From Pseudomonas sp. Leaf48 (GTDB lineage Bacteria; Pseudomonadota; Gammaproteobacteria; Pseudomonadales; Pseudomonadaceae): 64,000 bases of DNA. The translations under genes were made by a program, and so were the position numbers. The stretch covers positions 7,918 to 71,917 of the forward strand of contig NZ_LMLH01000009.1 of the NCBI RefSeq assembly GCF_001421885.1, read 5' to 3'. The notes beneath the pieces were generated by a model, which ran no database searches, had not been told where the DNA came from, and saw only the letters and a program-made list of their open reading frames with translations. Shown piece by piece: positions 17,668 through 24,489 of this stretch; position 1 is the stretch's first letter, and the number at the start of each line of letters is the position of its first letter.

Positions 17668-17946
17668 ATGAAAGCCTGGATTTGTGTGCCCCTGATCGCC
17701 CTGGCGCTTGCCGGTTGTGCCGGTAAAACCGCCTACCGCGACAGCTGTGGTAGCCAGCTCGATGCAGCATGGCATGAGCTGGACCTGGCCAAGGCTGAGG
17801 GTTTCGCCGGGACTGTCAGCTACTCCAAGGCCCTGTCGTTGTTGACCGCGGCCAAGACGCAGCAGCAATTCGAAGGGTTCGAAGGCTGTACTCACAAAGC
17901 CGAGAAGGCACGCTTCTATATCCGCGAATCCCGCGCGGGCCGTTGA
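17668..17946 (+). CDS. small predicted lipoprotein
   Basis: This 92-residue protein has a signal peptide ending in the lipobox LALAGC, giving a lipid-modified Cys at about residue 17. The mature part is polar with two further Cys (DSCGSQ, EGCTHK) and a helical middle (AWHELDLAKAEGFAGTVSYSKALSLLTAAKTQQQFE, quoted in part). It resembles TolA/ TPR-like helical lipoproteins only in general character. Two adjacent ATGs exist; the second (17668) has better spacing from AGGAG. Function unknown. Confidence 0.75.
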   Translation: MKAWICVPLIALALAGCAGKTAYRDSCGSQLDAAWHELDLAKAEGFAGTVSYSKALSLLTAAKTQQQFEGFEGCTHKAEKARFYIRESRAGR

Positions 17947-17959
17947 AGGTCAAAAACAG

Positions 17960-18033
17960 TTACAAGTTATAGGCTGCAAGCTGCAAGTCGAACCTGTCAC
18001 GTTTGACCTGTAGCTGGAAGCTGGCAACTTGCC
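17960..18033. repeat. degenerate GCTGCAAGCTGCAAG repeat
   Basis: The stretch TACAAGTTATAGGCTGCAAGCTGCAAG and, inverted, CTGTAGCTGGAAGCTGGCAACTTGC form an imperfect inverted pair. Similar GCAAGCTGCAAGC elements are scattered in Pseudomonas intergenic DNA. No gene is seen in it. Confidence 0.5.
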
Positions 18034-18053
18034 GCTGTTTACGGAGTAAACCG

Positions 18054-18812
18054 ATGATCAATCGATTGGTGGCCCATGTCCTGGGTCTGGAAGTTCGATT
18101 ACTGGCCTGTCAGGCGCGCTTGAGCCAGCGTACCGACCCGGAGGCCTTGCACGATCTGCGTACCACGATGCGTCGCCTGCGCAGCCTGTTGCGGCCGCTG
18201 CGCGGCTTGCCCGGCGTAGAGCAGCTCGAAGCAGCGGCCTCGAGCGTGGGCGATCTGACCACACCGTTGCGTGATCGCGAGGTGATGGCGGCGTATTTGC
18301 TCGAACACGATCAAGCCGAAGCCGGACAGCGGCGGGCGGCGCAAATGGCCAAGGCGTATCCGCTGGTAGCGACCAGTCCCGAGCTGGCGCAGTTGCTGAT
18401 CATCCTTGACGCTTTTCCGCGTTTTTTACGCGCCAGCGAGCGGCAGGGCTTGCTCAAGGGCCTGCGCAAGCGCATCGAAAAGCGTCTGGACAAACAGTGG
18501 ACGAAACTCGACTCGGCCCTGCAGGACCCGGCGCACGACCGTCATCGCCTGCGTTTACTGATCAAACGCGTGCGTTATGGTATCGATGCCTACCCTGAAC
18601 TGGATCGCCTGCCAAAAAAGGCAATGCCTCGATTGAAGTCGGCGCAAGGCGCGCTGGGTGACTGGCACGATTGCGTGCAGTGGCTGGCCCTTGCCGAGCA
18701 TGAGGCCGATTTGCAGCCGTGTGTCGCCGTCTGGAAAGCCAACATGGCCAAGGCCGAACAGCGTTCCGACCGTGTCCTCGACAAACTCAGCGCTGACTGT
18801 TTCAAATCCTGA
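18054..18812 (+). CDS. CHAD domain-containing protein
   Basis: This 252-residue protein is an all-helical CHAD domain, recognised by regularly placed His and basic residues: ALHDLRTTMRRLRSLLRP near the N-terminus and HDRHRLRLLIKRVRYGIDAY in the second half, then the DWHD motif. CHAD domains bind polyphosphate through this basic surface and are often linked to phosphate granules. ATG 18054 follows ACGGAG; an upstream in-frame start is rejected. It follows the small lipoprotein gene by about 107 bp. The assignment as CHAD is good; the biological role is inferred. Confidence 0.82.
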   Translation: MINRLVAHVLGLEVRLLACQARLSQRTDPEALHDLRTTMRRLRSLLRPLRGLPGVEQLEAAASSVGDLTTPLRDREVMAAYLLEHDQAEAGQRRAAQMAKAYPLVATSPELAQLLIILDAFPRFLRASERQGLLKGLRKRIEKRLDKQWTKLDSALQDPAHDRHRLRLLIKRVRYGIDAYPELDRLPKKAMPRLKSAQGALGDWHDCVQWLALAEHEADLQPCVAVWKANMAKAEQRSDRVLDKLSADCFKS

Positions 18813-18829
18813 GTTCAAGCACCCCTGTA

Positions 18830-18899
18830 CGAGCTGCCGCAGGCTGCGATCTTTTGATTTTGCTTTTCAAGATCAAAGCATCGCAGCCTGCGGCAGCTC
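18830..18899. repeat. REP-like inverted repeat (GAGCTGCCGCAGGCTGCGATC type)
   Basis: GAGCTGCCGCAGGCTGCGAT (18831-18850) and its inverse ATCGCAGCCTGCGGCAGCTC (about 18880-18899) flank an AT-rich loop with TTTTGAT/ATCAAA inverted within it. This is a different REP class from the GGGAGCGGGC type and is common in P. fluorescens. Confidence 0.85.
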
Positions 18900-19008
18900 C
18901 TATTGATGGCGCGGCTCATCTGTCAGCCAATTTGGCCGGAACAGGTGCTGTATCCGTCTCGCCGGCTGGTTAAGATCCCTACATACTTTTCCTGTCCTTG
19001 AGGTTTTC

Positions 19009-19803
19009 ATGCGCTTTTCCGATCTGCTCGACGCCGTCCGCCGCCAGCCGCAGGAACTGTCTATTCCGGCATCCTGGGCACAGGGGCGAGCCAGTTTCGG
19101 TGGCCTGGTGGCCGCTTTGCAGTACGAAGCCATGCGGGCCAGAGTTCCAGCGGAGCGTCTGGTGCGCTCGCTGGCGATCACCTTCGTTGGTCCGGTTGAG
19201 CCTGAGGTTCCGGTCAGTTTTGAAGTTGACGTGCTGCGTGAAGGCAAGGCGGTCAGTCAGGTGCTGGGGCGGGTCATGCAGAAAGGGCAGGTGGTGACCC
19301 TGATCCAGGGCAGCTTTGGCGCTTCGCGCCCATCGGAAGTGGCGGTGACGGCGCAATCGGCGCCAGAGATGAAACACTGGGATGATTGCCAGGAACTGCC
19401 GTTCATCGAAGGCGTTGTTCCAGAATTCATGCGCCACCTGGCGATGCGCTGGAGTGTTGGCGGGCTGCCGTTCACCGGCAACACCTCACGGCAGATGGGT
19501 GGCTGGGTGCGCTTGCGCGGGGACCAGGAAGAGGCAGTCGGTGAAGCGCACATTCTGGCACTGGTGGACGCCTGGCCACCCGCCTTGATGCCGTTTTTGA
19601 AGAAACCGGCGGCAGGTAGCACCCTGACCTGGACCATTGAGTTCGTCCAGCCGTTGCTCGAACTGAGTACGCTGCACTGGTGCAAATACCTGGTTGAAAC
19701 CGAGCATGCCGCCGACGGTTACGGGCATGCCGCAGCGAAGATGTGGAGCGCGGATGGCCGGTTGATCGCGATGAGCCGCCAGACCGTGACGGTTTTTGCC
19801 TGA
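19009..19803 (+). CDS. acyl-CoA thioesterase family protein (TesB-like hot-dog fold)
   Basis: This 264-residue protein shows the double hot-dog pattern of TesB-type thioesterases. The N-terminal hot-dog half includes WAQGRASFGGLVAALQYEAMRARVP, and a C-terminal half includes GWVRLRGDQEEAVGEAHILALVDAWPPA with the Asp characteristic of the active site. It would hydrolyse acyl-CoA in the cytoplasm. It has its own promoter region downstream of a REP and converges on the DUF962 gene with abutting stops. Substrate length preference cannot be read. Confidence 0.8.
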   Translation: MRFSDLLDAVRRQPQELSIPASWAQGRASFGGLVAALQYEAMRARVPAERLVRSLAITFVGPVEPEVPVSFEVDVLREGKAVSQVLGRVMQKGQVVTLIQGSFGASRPSEVAVTAQSAPEMKHWDDCQELPFIEGVVPEFMRHLAMRWSVGGLPFTGNTSRQMGGWVRLRGDQEEAVGEAHILALVDAWPPALMPFLKKPAAGSTLTWTIEFVQPLLELSTLHWCKYLVETEHAADGYGHAAAKMWSADGRLIAMSRQTVTVFA

Positions 19804-20169
19804 TCAGTGACGGCGGTGGCGCTCACGCCAGGCGCGCCACCAGCCACCGCTGAGAAAAAAGCGCGGGAAGGTCAGGAACTGTTCGACCAGCAACCGCGAT
19901 ACGGCGTCCTTGCGGTCACTGAACGGTTCTGAGGCTTGCTCTTCCAGGCTGTGACCGTGGCGTTGCAAGCCCAAGGCGGCAAACAAGCCGACCACGCCGA
20001 TGGCGAAGTTAGCCAGGTTCAGGCCGAAGACCCCGGACACGATCAGGAGAAAGGCGACGATGAACAGCGGCACGGCGATCAGATGCAGCACCAGATTGGC
20101 CGGGTGCTGGTGATTGCCCGGGTAGGCACGCCATTGCCAGGCGGGAAGGTTGGGATGACGTTTGCCCAT
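19804..20169 (-). CDS. Mpo1/YGL010w-like (DUF962) membrane protein
   Basis: This 121-residue protein has two predicted transmembrane helices (about 27-45 and 50-68, LIAVPLFIVAFLLIVSG and FAIGVVGLFAALGLQ) preceded by WQWRAYPGNHQHPANLVLH. This His-containing motif is shared with the DUF962 family, whose yeast member Mpo1 is a dioxygenase in fatty-acid alpha-oxidation. The bacterial role is unknown. Start 20169 (MGKRHPNLP) follows GAGGAT; a start 15 bases upstream is less likely. Confidence 0.7.
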   Translation of the reverse strand: MGKRHPNLPAWQWRAYPGNHQHPANLVLHLIAVPLFIVAFLLIVSGVFGLNLANFAIGVVGLFAALGLQRHGHSLEEQASEPFSDRKDAVSRLLVEQFLTFPRFFLSGGWWRAWRERHRRH

Positions 20170-20345
20170 GATGCTGATCCTCAATCCGTACTGAACTCAT
20201 GATTGAAGGATAGGCCCGGTCAGTGAGGACGGCGAATCAACACTGGCTATCAGGGCGATAGGGGGCATGGTCAAATTTAATGTTGCCGGGCTCCCTCCCA
20301 CAGGTGTTCAGTGGTGAACATCAATCTTGTTTCACCTGGATCCAT

Positions 20346-20373
20346 TGTGGAAGCGAACCTGATCGCTCCCACA
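20346..20373. repeat. single REP-like hairpin, degenerate
   Basis: TGTGGAAGCGA-ACCTGA-TCGCTCCCACA forms an imperfect 11-bp stem just downstream of tatD. It resembles one half of the local REP family. It may act as a 3' boundary for tatD. Confidence 0.4.
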
Positions 20374-20385
20374 GAAGATTTGAGA

Positions 20386-21195
20386 CTATTGGGAAATCGC
20401 GGGCAAACCGAAGAACGCCCGTGCACATGCAGTCGTGTGCGCGGCCAGATCTTCATGGGTTTCACCGCGATGCAAGGCCACTTCACGCAAGACTTCAGTC
20501 AGGTATGCAGGCTCGTTACGCCCGTTCTTCGGCTTGGGTCGCAGGCTGCGCGGCAGCAGGTATGGCGCATCGCTTTCCAGCATCAGGCGCCCGCGCTTAA
20601 TCTCCCGAACCAGCGGATGCAGGTGCGTGCCCCGGCGTTCATCGCAGATCCACCCGGTAATACCGATATGCAGGTCCAGGTCGAGATAACTGAACAGCGC
20701 TTTCTGTTCTCCGGTGAAGCAATGCACTACCGCGGCTGGCAGTTGATCACGGAAGTCGCGCAGGATCTCCAGCAATCGCTGGCTGGCATCACGCTCGTGC
20801 AGGAACACAGGCAACTGCAACTCGACCGCCAGCGCCAGATGTTCTTCGAGTACCTTTTCCTGCTGTGGGCGCGGCGAGAAGTCGCGATTGAAGTCCAGCC
20901 CGCATTCGCCCACGGCCACCACATTCGGCTCCTCGAGCAGGCTACGCAGACGCCGGGCGCTGTCGGCATTCCAGTCGCTGGCCGAGTGGGGGTGAATGCC
21001 CGCCGTGGCGAACAGCTGCTGAGTACTTTCATCCAATTGCCGGCACAGTTCCAGCGCCTGCTCGCTGCCCTCGACGCTGGTGCCGGTGAGCACCAATTGG
21101 CAGACCCCGGCGGCGTAGGCGCGGTCGAGTACGGCCTGGTGTTTGTCGGCAAAACTGGGGTTGGTCAGGTTGACGCCGATATCGATGAGTTGCAT
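20386..21195 (-). CDS. tatD: TatD family metal-dependent hydrolase
   Basis: This 269-residue TIM-barrel amidohydrolase has 3'-5' exonuclease/DNase activity in characterised members. The TatD-proper N-terminus [13 protein letters not shown] replaces the HxH seen in YcfH/YjjV paralogues. Metal-binding residues are seen in [14 protein letters not shown] (Glu), VFLHERDAS (His), HCFTGE (His) and [10 protein letters not shown] (Asp). ATG 21195 gives the E. coli-like start; six residues upstream are probably not translated. It stands alone between a REP hairpin and the MltF-like gene. Confidence 0.9.
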   Translation of the reverse strand: MQLIDIGVNLTNPSFADKHQAVLDRAYAAGVCQLVLTGTSVEGSEQALELCRQLDESTQQLFATAGIHPHSASDWNADSARRLRSLLEEPNVVAVGECGLDFNRDFSPRPQQEKVLEEHLALAVELQLPVFLHERDASQRLLEILRDFRDQLPAAVVHCFTGEQKALFSYLDLDLHIGITGWICDERRGTHLHPLVREIKRGRLMLESDAPYLLPRSLRPKPKNGRNEPAYLTEVLREVALHRGETHEDLAAHTTACARAFFGLPAISQ

Positions 21196-21431
21196 GGTTC
21201 TACCTCGGACCAAAGGCCGGAAAGCATATCAGAGCCACGGATTTAAAAGAAAAGCCAAGAACTACAATGAGTTAAAGGTGTCTCTTGAGGCGCGAACGCG
21301 GTTGTATTGGTAGTTTTGATGTCATTGTGCCAGTCTTTCTCGCTTTGCCAGTGTCGTGAACATTGGACTTTTGTCGCCGAATTAGATGCCGTTCGTCATG
21401 AGCGCGGTCTCATTACTTTTCCGGAGAGTGG

Positions 21432-22853
21432 ATGATTCGTCCCTCGGTTCTGCTACTGCTGTGCTGCTCGCTGCTACTGCCGTTTCCGGCGGTCGCGCGT
21501 CTGCCCGGGCCACTGCAAGCCGTGCCGACAGCAAAGGTGCGTGACCTCTCGGAAATTCGCAGCAGTCGCGTGTTGCGGGTGCTGGTCAATCAGAGCCGTA
21601 ACAGTTCCGGCGAAGTCCAGGGGCAGGCCATCGGGGTCGAATACCATCGGCTGCGGGCCTTTGAGCAATACCTCAACGGGCACGCCCGGGACGGCCAGGA
21701 AGTCACCCTCAAAATCATCCCCAGGGCCAAGGATCAATTGCTCGGCGCGCTGCAGCGCGGAGAGGGCGACCTGGTGGCCCCCGGGGAATTGCTTGATCTG
21801 CAACCGGGCTACGCCGTCAGCAGCAGCGAGCCGATTGCCAGCAACATTCCACTGGTTTTGGTGGGCATCAAAGGTGAACGGCGCTATACCCGTCTCGAAC
21901 AACTCTCGGGTAAAACCCTGGCCTTGCCCGCCGGCAGCGCAGCCGGTGACGCCGTCAGTCAAATCAATCAAAAACTCGCGCTGCACAAGTTGCCGCCGGT
22001 GACGATCGAGTGGGTCGATCCCAGTCTGGCGGTCGAGGATGTGCTGGAGATGGTGCAGGGCGGGATCTTTCACCTGACCATCGTTGAGCTTCCGATCGCC
22101 GAGCGCTGGGGCAAGATCCTGCCTAAATTGCGTCTGGACCGACAGGTGCAGATCAGCGAACCGGGCGAAGAGTTCTGGTTCGTGCGCCGCGATGCGTCGA
22201 TGTTACGGGCCAGCATCGATCGCTTCCTTACCGGCTACAAATCACCATCGGATCAGGATGCCGCATTCCTGCGGATCTATCGCCGTCTGTATCAAGTGCA
22301 TTATCCCTTGGCCAAGGCGGATCGCCAGCGCCTGGAAAAACTGCGCCCGGTATTGCAAAAGCATGCCGCAGCCCAAGGCATGGACTGGCTGAACCTGGCG
22401 GCGCTGGCGTTCAAGGAGTCGGGCCTGCAGCCGCCGGCCCGTAGCGGCGGTGGGCCGACCGGCCTGATGCAGATCACGCCTTCCGCTGCCCAGCGGGTGG
22501 GGGTGAACAATTTTCAGGAACTCGACGGCAATGTACAGGCCGGGGCCAAGTACCTGGCGTTGATCCGCCGCAAGTTCTTTGCCAGTCCCAAACTCAATGA
22601 AAGAGAGCGTATGGCCTTCGTGCTGGCGGCCTACAACATCGGGCCGGAGCGGGTCCAGGGAATGCGCGCCGAAGCTCGCCGGCGCGGGTTGAATCCCAAT
22701 CAGTGGTTCTTCCAGGTGGAACGTATCGCCATGGAGCAAGTGGGAATGGGACCTGTCAGCTATGTTAATAGCGTGAACAAGTATTACCTGGCGTTCGATC
22801 GAGAACGCGAGTCACTGGAGCCCCAGGGACAAAAGGTGGTATCAAGTAAATAA
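21432..22853 (+). CDS. MltF-like membrane-bound lytic murein transglycosylase
   Basis: This 473-residue periplasmic protein begins with a signal peptide (RPSVLLLLCCSLLLPFPAVA, cleavage near residue 22). A type 3 periplasmic solute-binding domain follows (about 45-270), then a family 1 SLT domain (about 305-440) with catalytic Glu in FKESGL and the motifs GPTGLMQITPSAAQRVGV and AAYNIGPERV. This is the MltF/YfhD architecture, cutting peptidoglycan with formation of 1,6-anhydroMurNAc. No lipobox is clear although Cys residues occur in the signal peptide. It is likely a paralogue of the canonical mltF. Confidence 0.87.
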   Translation: MIRPSVLLLLCCSLLLPFPAVARLPGPLQAVPTAKVRDLSEIRSSRVLRVLVNQSRNSSGEVQGQAIGVEYHRLRAFEQYLNGHARDGQEVTLKIIPRAKDQLLGALQRGEGDLVAPGELLDLQPGYAVSSSEPIASNIPLVLVGIKGERRYTRLEQLSGKTLALPAGSAAGDAVSQINQKLALHKLPPVTIEWVDPSLAVEDVLEMVQGGIFHLTIVELPIAERWGKILPKLRLDRQVQISEPGEEFWFVRRDASMLRASIDRFLTGYKSPSDQDAAFLRIYRRLYQVHYPLAKADRQRLEKLRPVLQKHAAAQGMDWLNLAALAFKESGLQPPARSGGGPTGLMQITPSAAQRVGVNNFQELDGNVQAGAKYLALIRRKFFASPKLNERERMAFVLAAYNIGPERVQGMRAEARRRGLNPNQWFFQVERIAMEQVGMGPVSYVNSVNKYYLAFDRERESLEPQGQKVVSSK

Positions 22854-22867
22854 TCGAAATATTCGAT
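22853..22867. promoter_or_regulatory. 15-bp palindrome upstream of doxX-like gene
   Basis: ATCGAA-ATA-TTCGAT is a perfect inverted repeat beginning at the stop codon of the preceding gene and 80 bp upstream of the DoxX-family start. It could be an operator; no regulator is identified. Confidence 0.25.
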
Positions 22868-22948
22868 GGTGATGTTGAATTTTTTGCGCTTTTAACATGG
22901 AATTTACTGATTAATATAGCGGCCAACCCACTACAAGGAAGCAACAGC

Positions 22949-23383
22949 ATGAGCACATTGATCAACAGAGTACTGTTTACCCGCGCCGGCTACGGTTTGA
23001 CGGTATTGCGCATCTTCGTCGGCATCATCTTCGCGGCCCATGGCGCGCAGAAGCTCTTCGGGGCATTCGGTGGTTACGGGTTGGCCGGCACCGCGCAGTA
23101 CATGGAAAGCATCGGCCTGGCGCCGGGCTACCTGATGGCGACGCTGGCGGGGGGGACCGAGTTTTTTGGCGGCCTGGCCTTGATCATCGGCCTGCTGGCT
23201 CGTCCGGCGGCGCTGGGCCTGACCTTTCTTTCGCTGGTGGCGATTTTCTCGGTACACATCAGCAACGGTCTGTTCATGGCCAACAACGGGTATGAGTTCG
23301 CCCTGGCCTTGCTCGGTGGCAGCATCGCGGTGTTGATCGAAGGCGCCGGCAAGCTTTCGGCGGACCGCCTCATCGCCGACTGA
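22949..23383 (+). CDS. DoxX family membrane protein
   Basis: This 144-residue protein has four predicted transmembrane helices and the DoxX pattern: RIFVGIIFAAHGAQKLFGAFGGYG in helix 1 and GGTEFFGGLALIIGLLARPAA in helix 2. The family has been linked to membrane oxidoreductase complexes and thiol stress, but the reaction is not established. The start follows AAGGAAGC. A strong terminator ends the transcript 20 bp downstream. Confidence 0.82.
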   Translation: MSTLINRVLFTRAGYGLTVLRIFVGIIFAAHGAQKLFGAFGGYGLAGTAQYMESIGLAPGYLMATLAGGTEFFGGLALIIGLLARPAALGLTFLSLVAIFSVHISNGLFMANNGYEFALALLGGSIAVLIEGAGKLSADRLIAD

Positions 23384-23402
23384 CCGCTCTGGTTCAATGA
23401 TA

Positions 23403-23430
23403 AAGGCCTGCATTGCGCAGGCCTTTTTTG
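23403..23430 (+). terminator. intrinsic terminator of doxX-like gene
   Basis: AAAGGCCTGC-ATT-GCGCAGGCCTTT followed by further Ts forms a strong GC-rich hairpin with a T tract, directly after the DoxX stop. Confidence 0.9.
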
Positions 23431-23443
23431 TTTTGCGTCATTC

Positions 23444-23473
23444 TTGACACTGTCCGGTCAGCTTCTCTAGGAT
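23444..23473 (+). promoter_or_regulatory. sigma70 promoter of the structured leader
   Basis: A perfect TTGACA (23444-23449) is followed after 18 bases by TAGGAT (23468-23473). Initiation would be expected near 23480, that is directly before the first stem of the structured leader at 23483. The leader RNA would therefore begin at the 5' edge of the fold. Confidence 0.6.
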
Positions 23474-23482
23474 GTTGCTCAT

Positions 23483-23619
23483 GCGCCGATTTAAACAGCT
23501 ACTTGCGGGGCGCCAGGTGACTCATTCAGTCACCGACAGAAGCTTGAAACAGGCTTCGAAATACCGCTAAAGCGCTGGTTCGGTGTTGCCTCTCACCTGC
23601 CATGCAGACTTTTGAGGCA
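23483..23619 (+). ncRNA. structured 5' leader with SAM-II-like pseudoknot topology, candidate riboswitch
   Basis: Stem P1 pairs GCGCC (23483-23487) with GGCGC (23509-23513) around a loop beginning GATTTAAA. Two hairpins follow: GGTGACT/AGTCACC (23516-23534) and GAAGCTTG/CAGGCTTC (23539-23557). Then comes GCTAAA (23566-23571). CAGC in the P1 loop (23496-23499) can pair with GCTG (23574-23577) to form a pseudoknot. A P1 loop starting GAUUUAA plus a downstream GCUAAA is the core signature of SAM-II/SAM-V riboswitches. Further on, TGCCTC (23587-23592) pairs with GAGGCA (23614-23619), covering the only Shine-Dalgarno-like GAGG. Ligand binding is inferred. Confidence 0.55.
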
Positions 23620-23632
23620 GAGACACGACACA

Positions 23633-23941
23633 ATGAATGCATTAAACCCTGTTGTACGTCCCGCGCCGATCACGGCACATCTCACCCAGCGCAATCCAAA
23701 AATCCTGCTTGGCGGCAACCATCAGCCGACGCTCCTGCGGTATCTCGACGGCTGGCCACGTCGTACCGGCGGTCCGGCAGCCTTCCTGATCCAGTTTGTC
23801 GAAGACGGTGAATCCCTGGCCCGTTTTGCCAATGACAGTTTTGATCTGGCGGTGATTCAGTCCCCCAGTGTCGAAGAGGCTCCCGAAGTCATCAAGCAAC
23901 TGACCCGTGTCGCCCGGCAAGGCCTGATTACCCGCCGTTGA
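23633..23941 (+). CDS. small methyltransferase-like protein of unknown function
   Basis: This 102-residue protein starts MNALNPVVRPAPITAHL. Its second half, ESLARFANDSFDLAVIQSPSVEEAPEVIKQLTRVARQGLI, follows the pattern of strands 4-5 of class I SAM methyltransferases (xxFxxxSFDLVxxxxxxxxxPExxxxExxRVxxPGG). The SAM-binding GxGxG motif is missing, so this is a fragment-sized or minimal relative, not a complete enzyme. ATG 23633 is chosen; the GAGG site is rather far (15 bases). It sits behind a riboswitch-like leader and converges on greB. No disruption is visible. Confidence 0.6.
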   Translation: MNALNPVVRPAPITAHLTQRNPKILLGGNHQPTLLRYLDGWPRRTGGPAAFLIQFVEDGESLARFANDSFDLAVIQSPSVEEAPEVIKQLTRVARQGLITRR

Positions 23942-23957
23942 CTCACCGCGTTGCATT

Positions 23958-24455
23958 TCAGGGATATTCGATCGCAACGATGTACACGCACTGCTCGTCG
24001 GTCGGCGTCTGCACCCGGACCTCGGCGTCGAGTGCCTTGCCGATCAGGGCTCGGGCCAATGGTGAGTCGATGCTGATCAGCCCTTGCTTGAGGTCCAGTT
24101 CATCCGGCCCGACAATGCGGTAACGTGCCTCCTTGCCGTCCTCGTCTTCAATCGTGACCCAGGCGCCGAAATAGACCTTGTTCGGATCACTGGGTTTTTC
24201 GCTGACGACCTTGAGCGCTTCCAGACGTTTGGTGAGAAAGCGCACGCGACTGTCGATCTCGCGCAGCATCTTTTTGCCGTAGGTGTATTCGGCGTTTTCC
24301 GAACGGTCGCCCTGGGCGGCGGCTTCGCTGACAGCCTGAGTCACTTGCGGGCGGCGCACGTGCCACAGTTCATGAAACTCGGCACGCATCCGCGCTTCAC
24401 CTTCAGGGGTGATCAGCGCGGTGCCGGCGGTGCGGGGAGGGCGGTAACGGCTCAT
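23958..24455 (-). CDS. greB: transcription elongation factor GreB
   Basis: This 165-residue factor rescues backtracked RNA polymerase by stimulating transcript cleavage. The N-terminal coiled coil carries the GRE signature [22 protein letters not shown], with the acidic tip residues (D, E) that coordinate Mg2+ in the polymerase active site. The C-terminal FKBP-like domain (about 85-165) includes VGPDELD and [13 protein letters not shown]. It lies 34 bp downstream of the ABC transporter permease gene in the same direction and may share its transcript. Confidence 0.93.
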   Translation of the reverse strand: MSRYRPPRTAGTALITPEGEARMRAEFHELWHVRRPQVTQAVSEAAAQGDRSENAEYTYGKKMLREIDSRVRFLTKRLEALKVVSEKPSDPNKVYFGAWVTIEDEDGKEARYRIVGPDELDLKQGLISIDSPLARALIGKALDAEVRVQTPTDEQCVYIVAIEYP

Positions 24456-24489
24456 GGCAACTTCTTTTGAGGGTTATGGCTGGAGTCTA

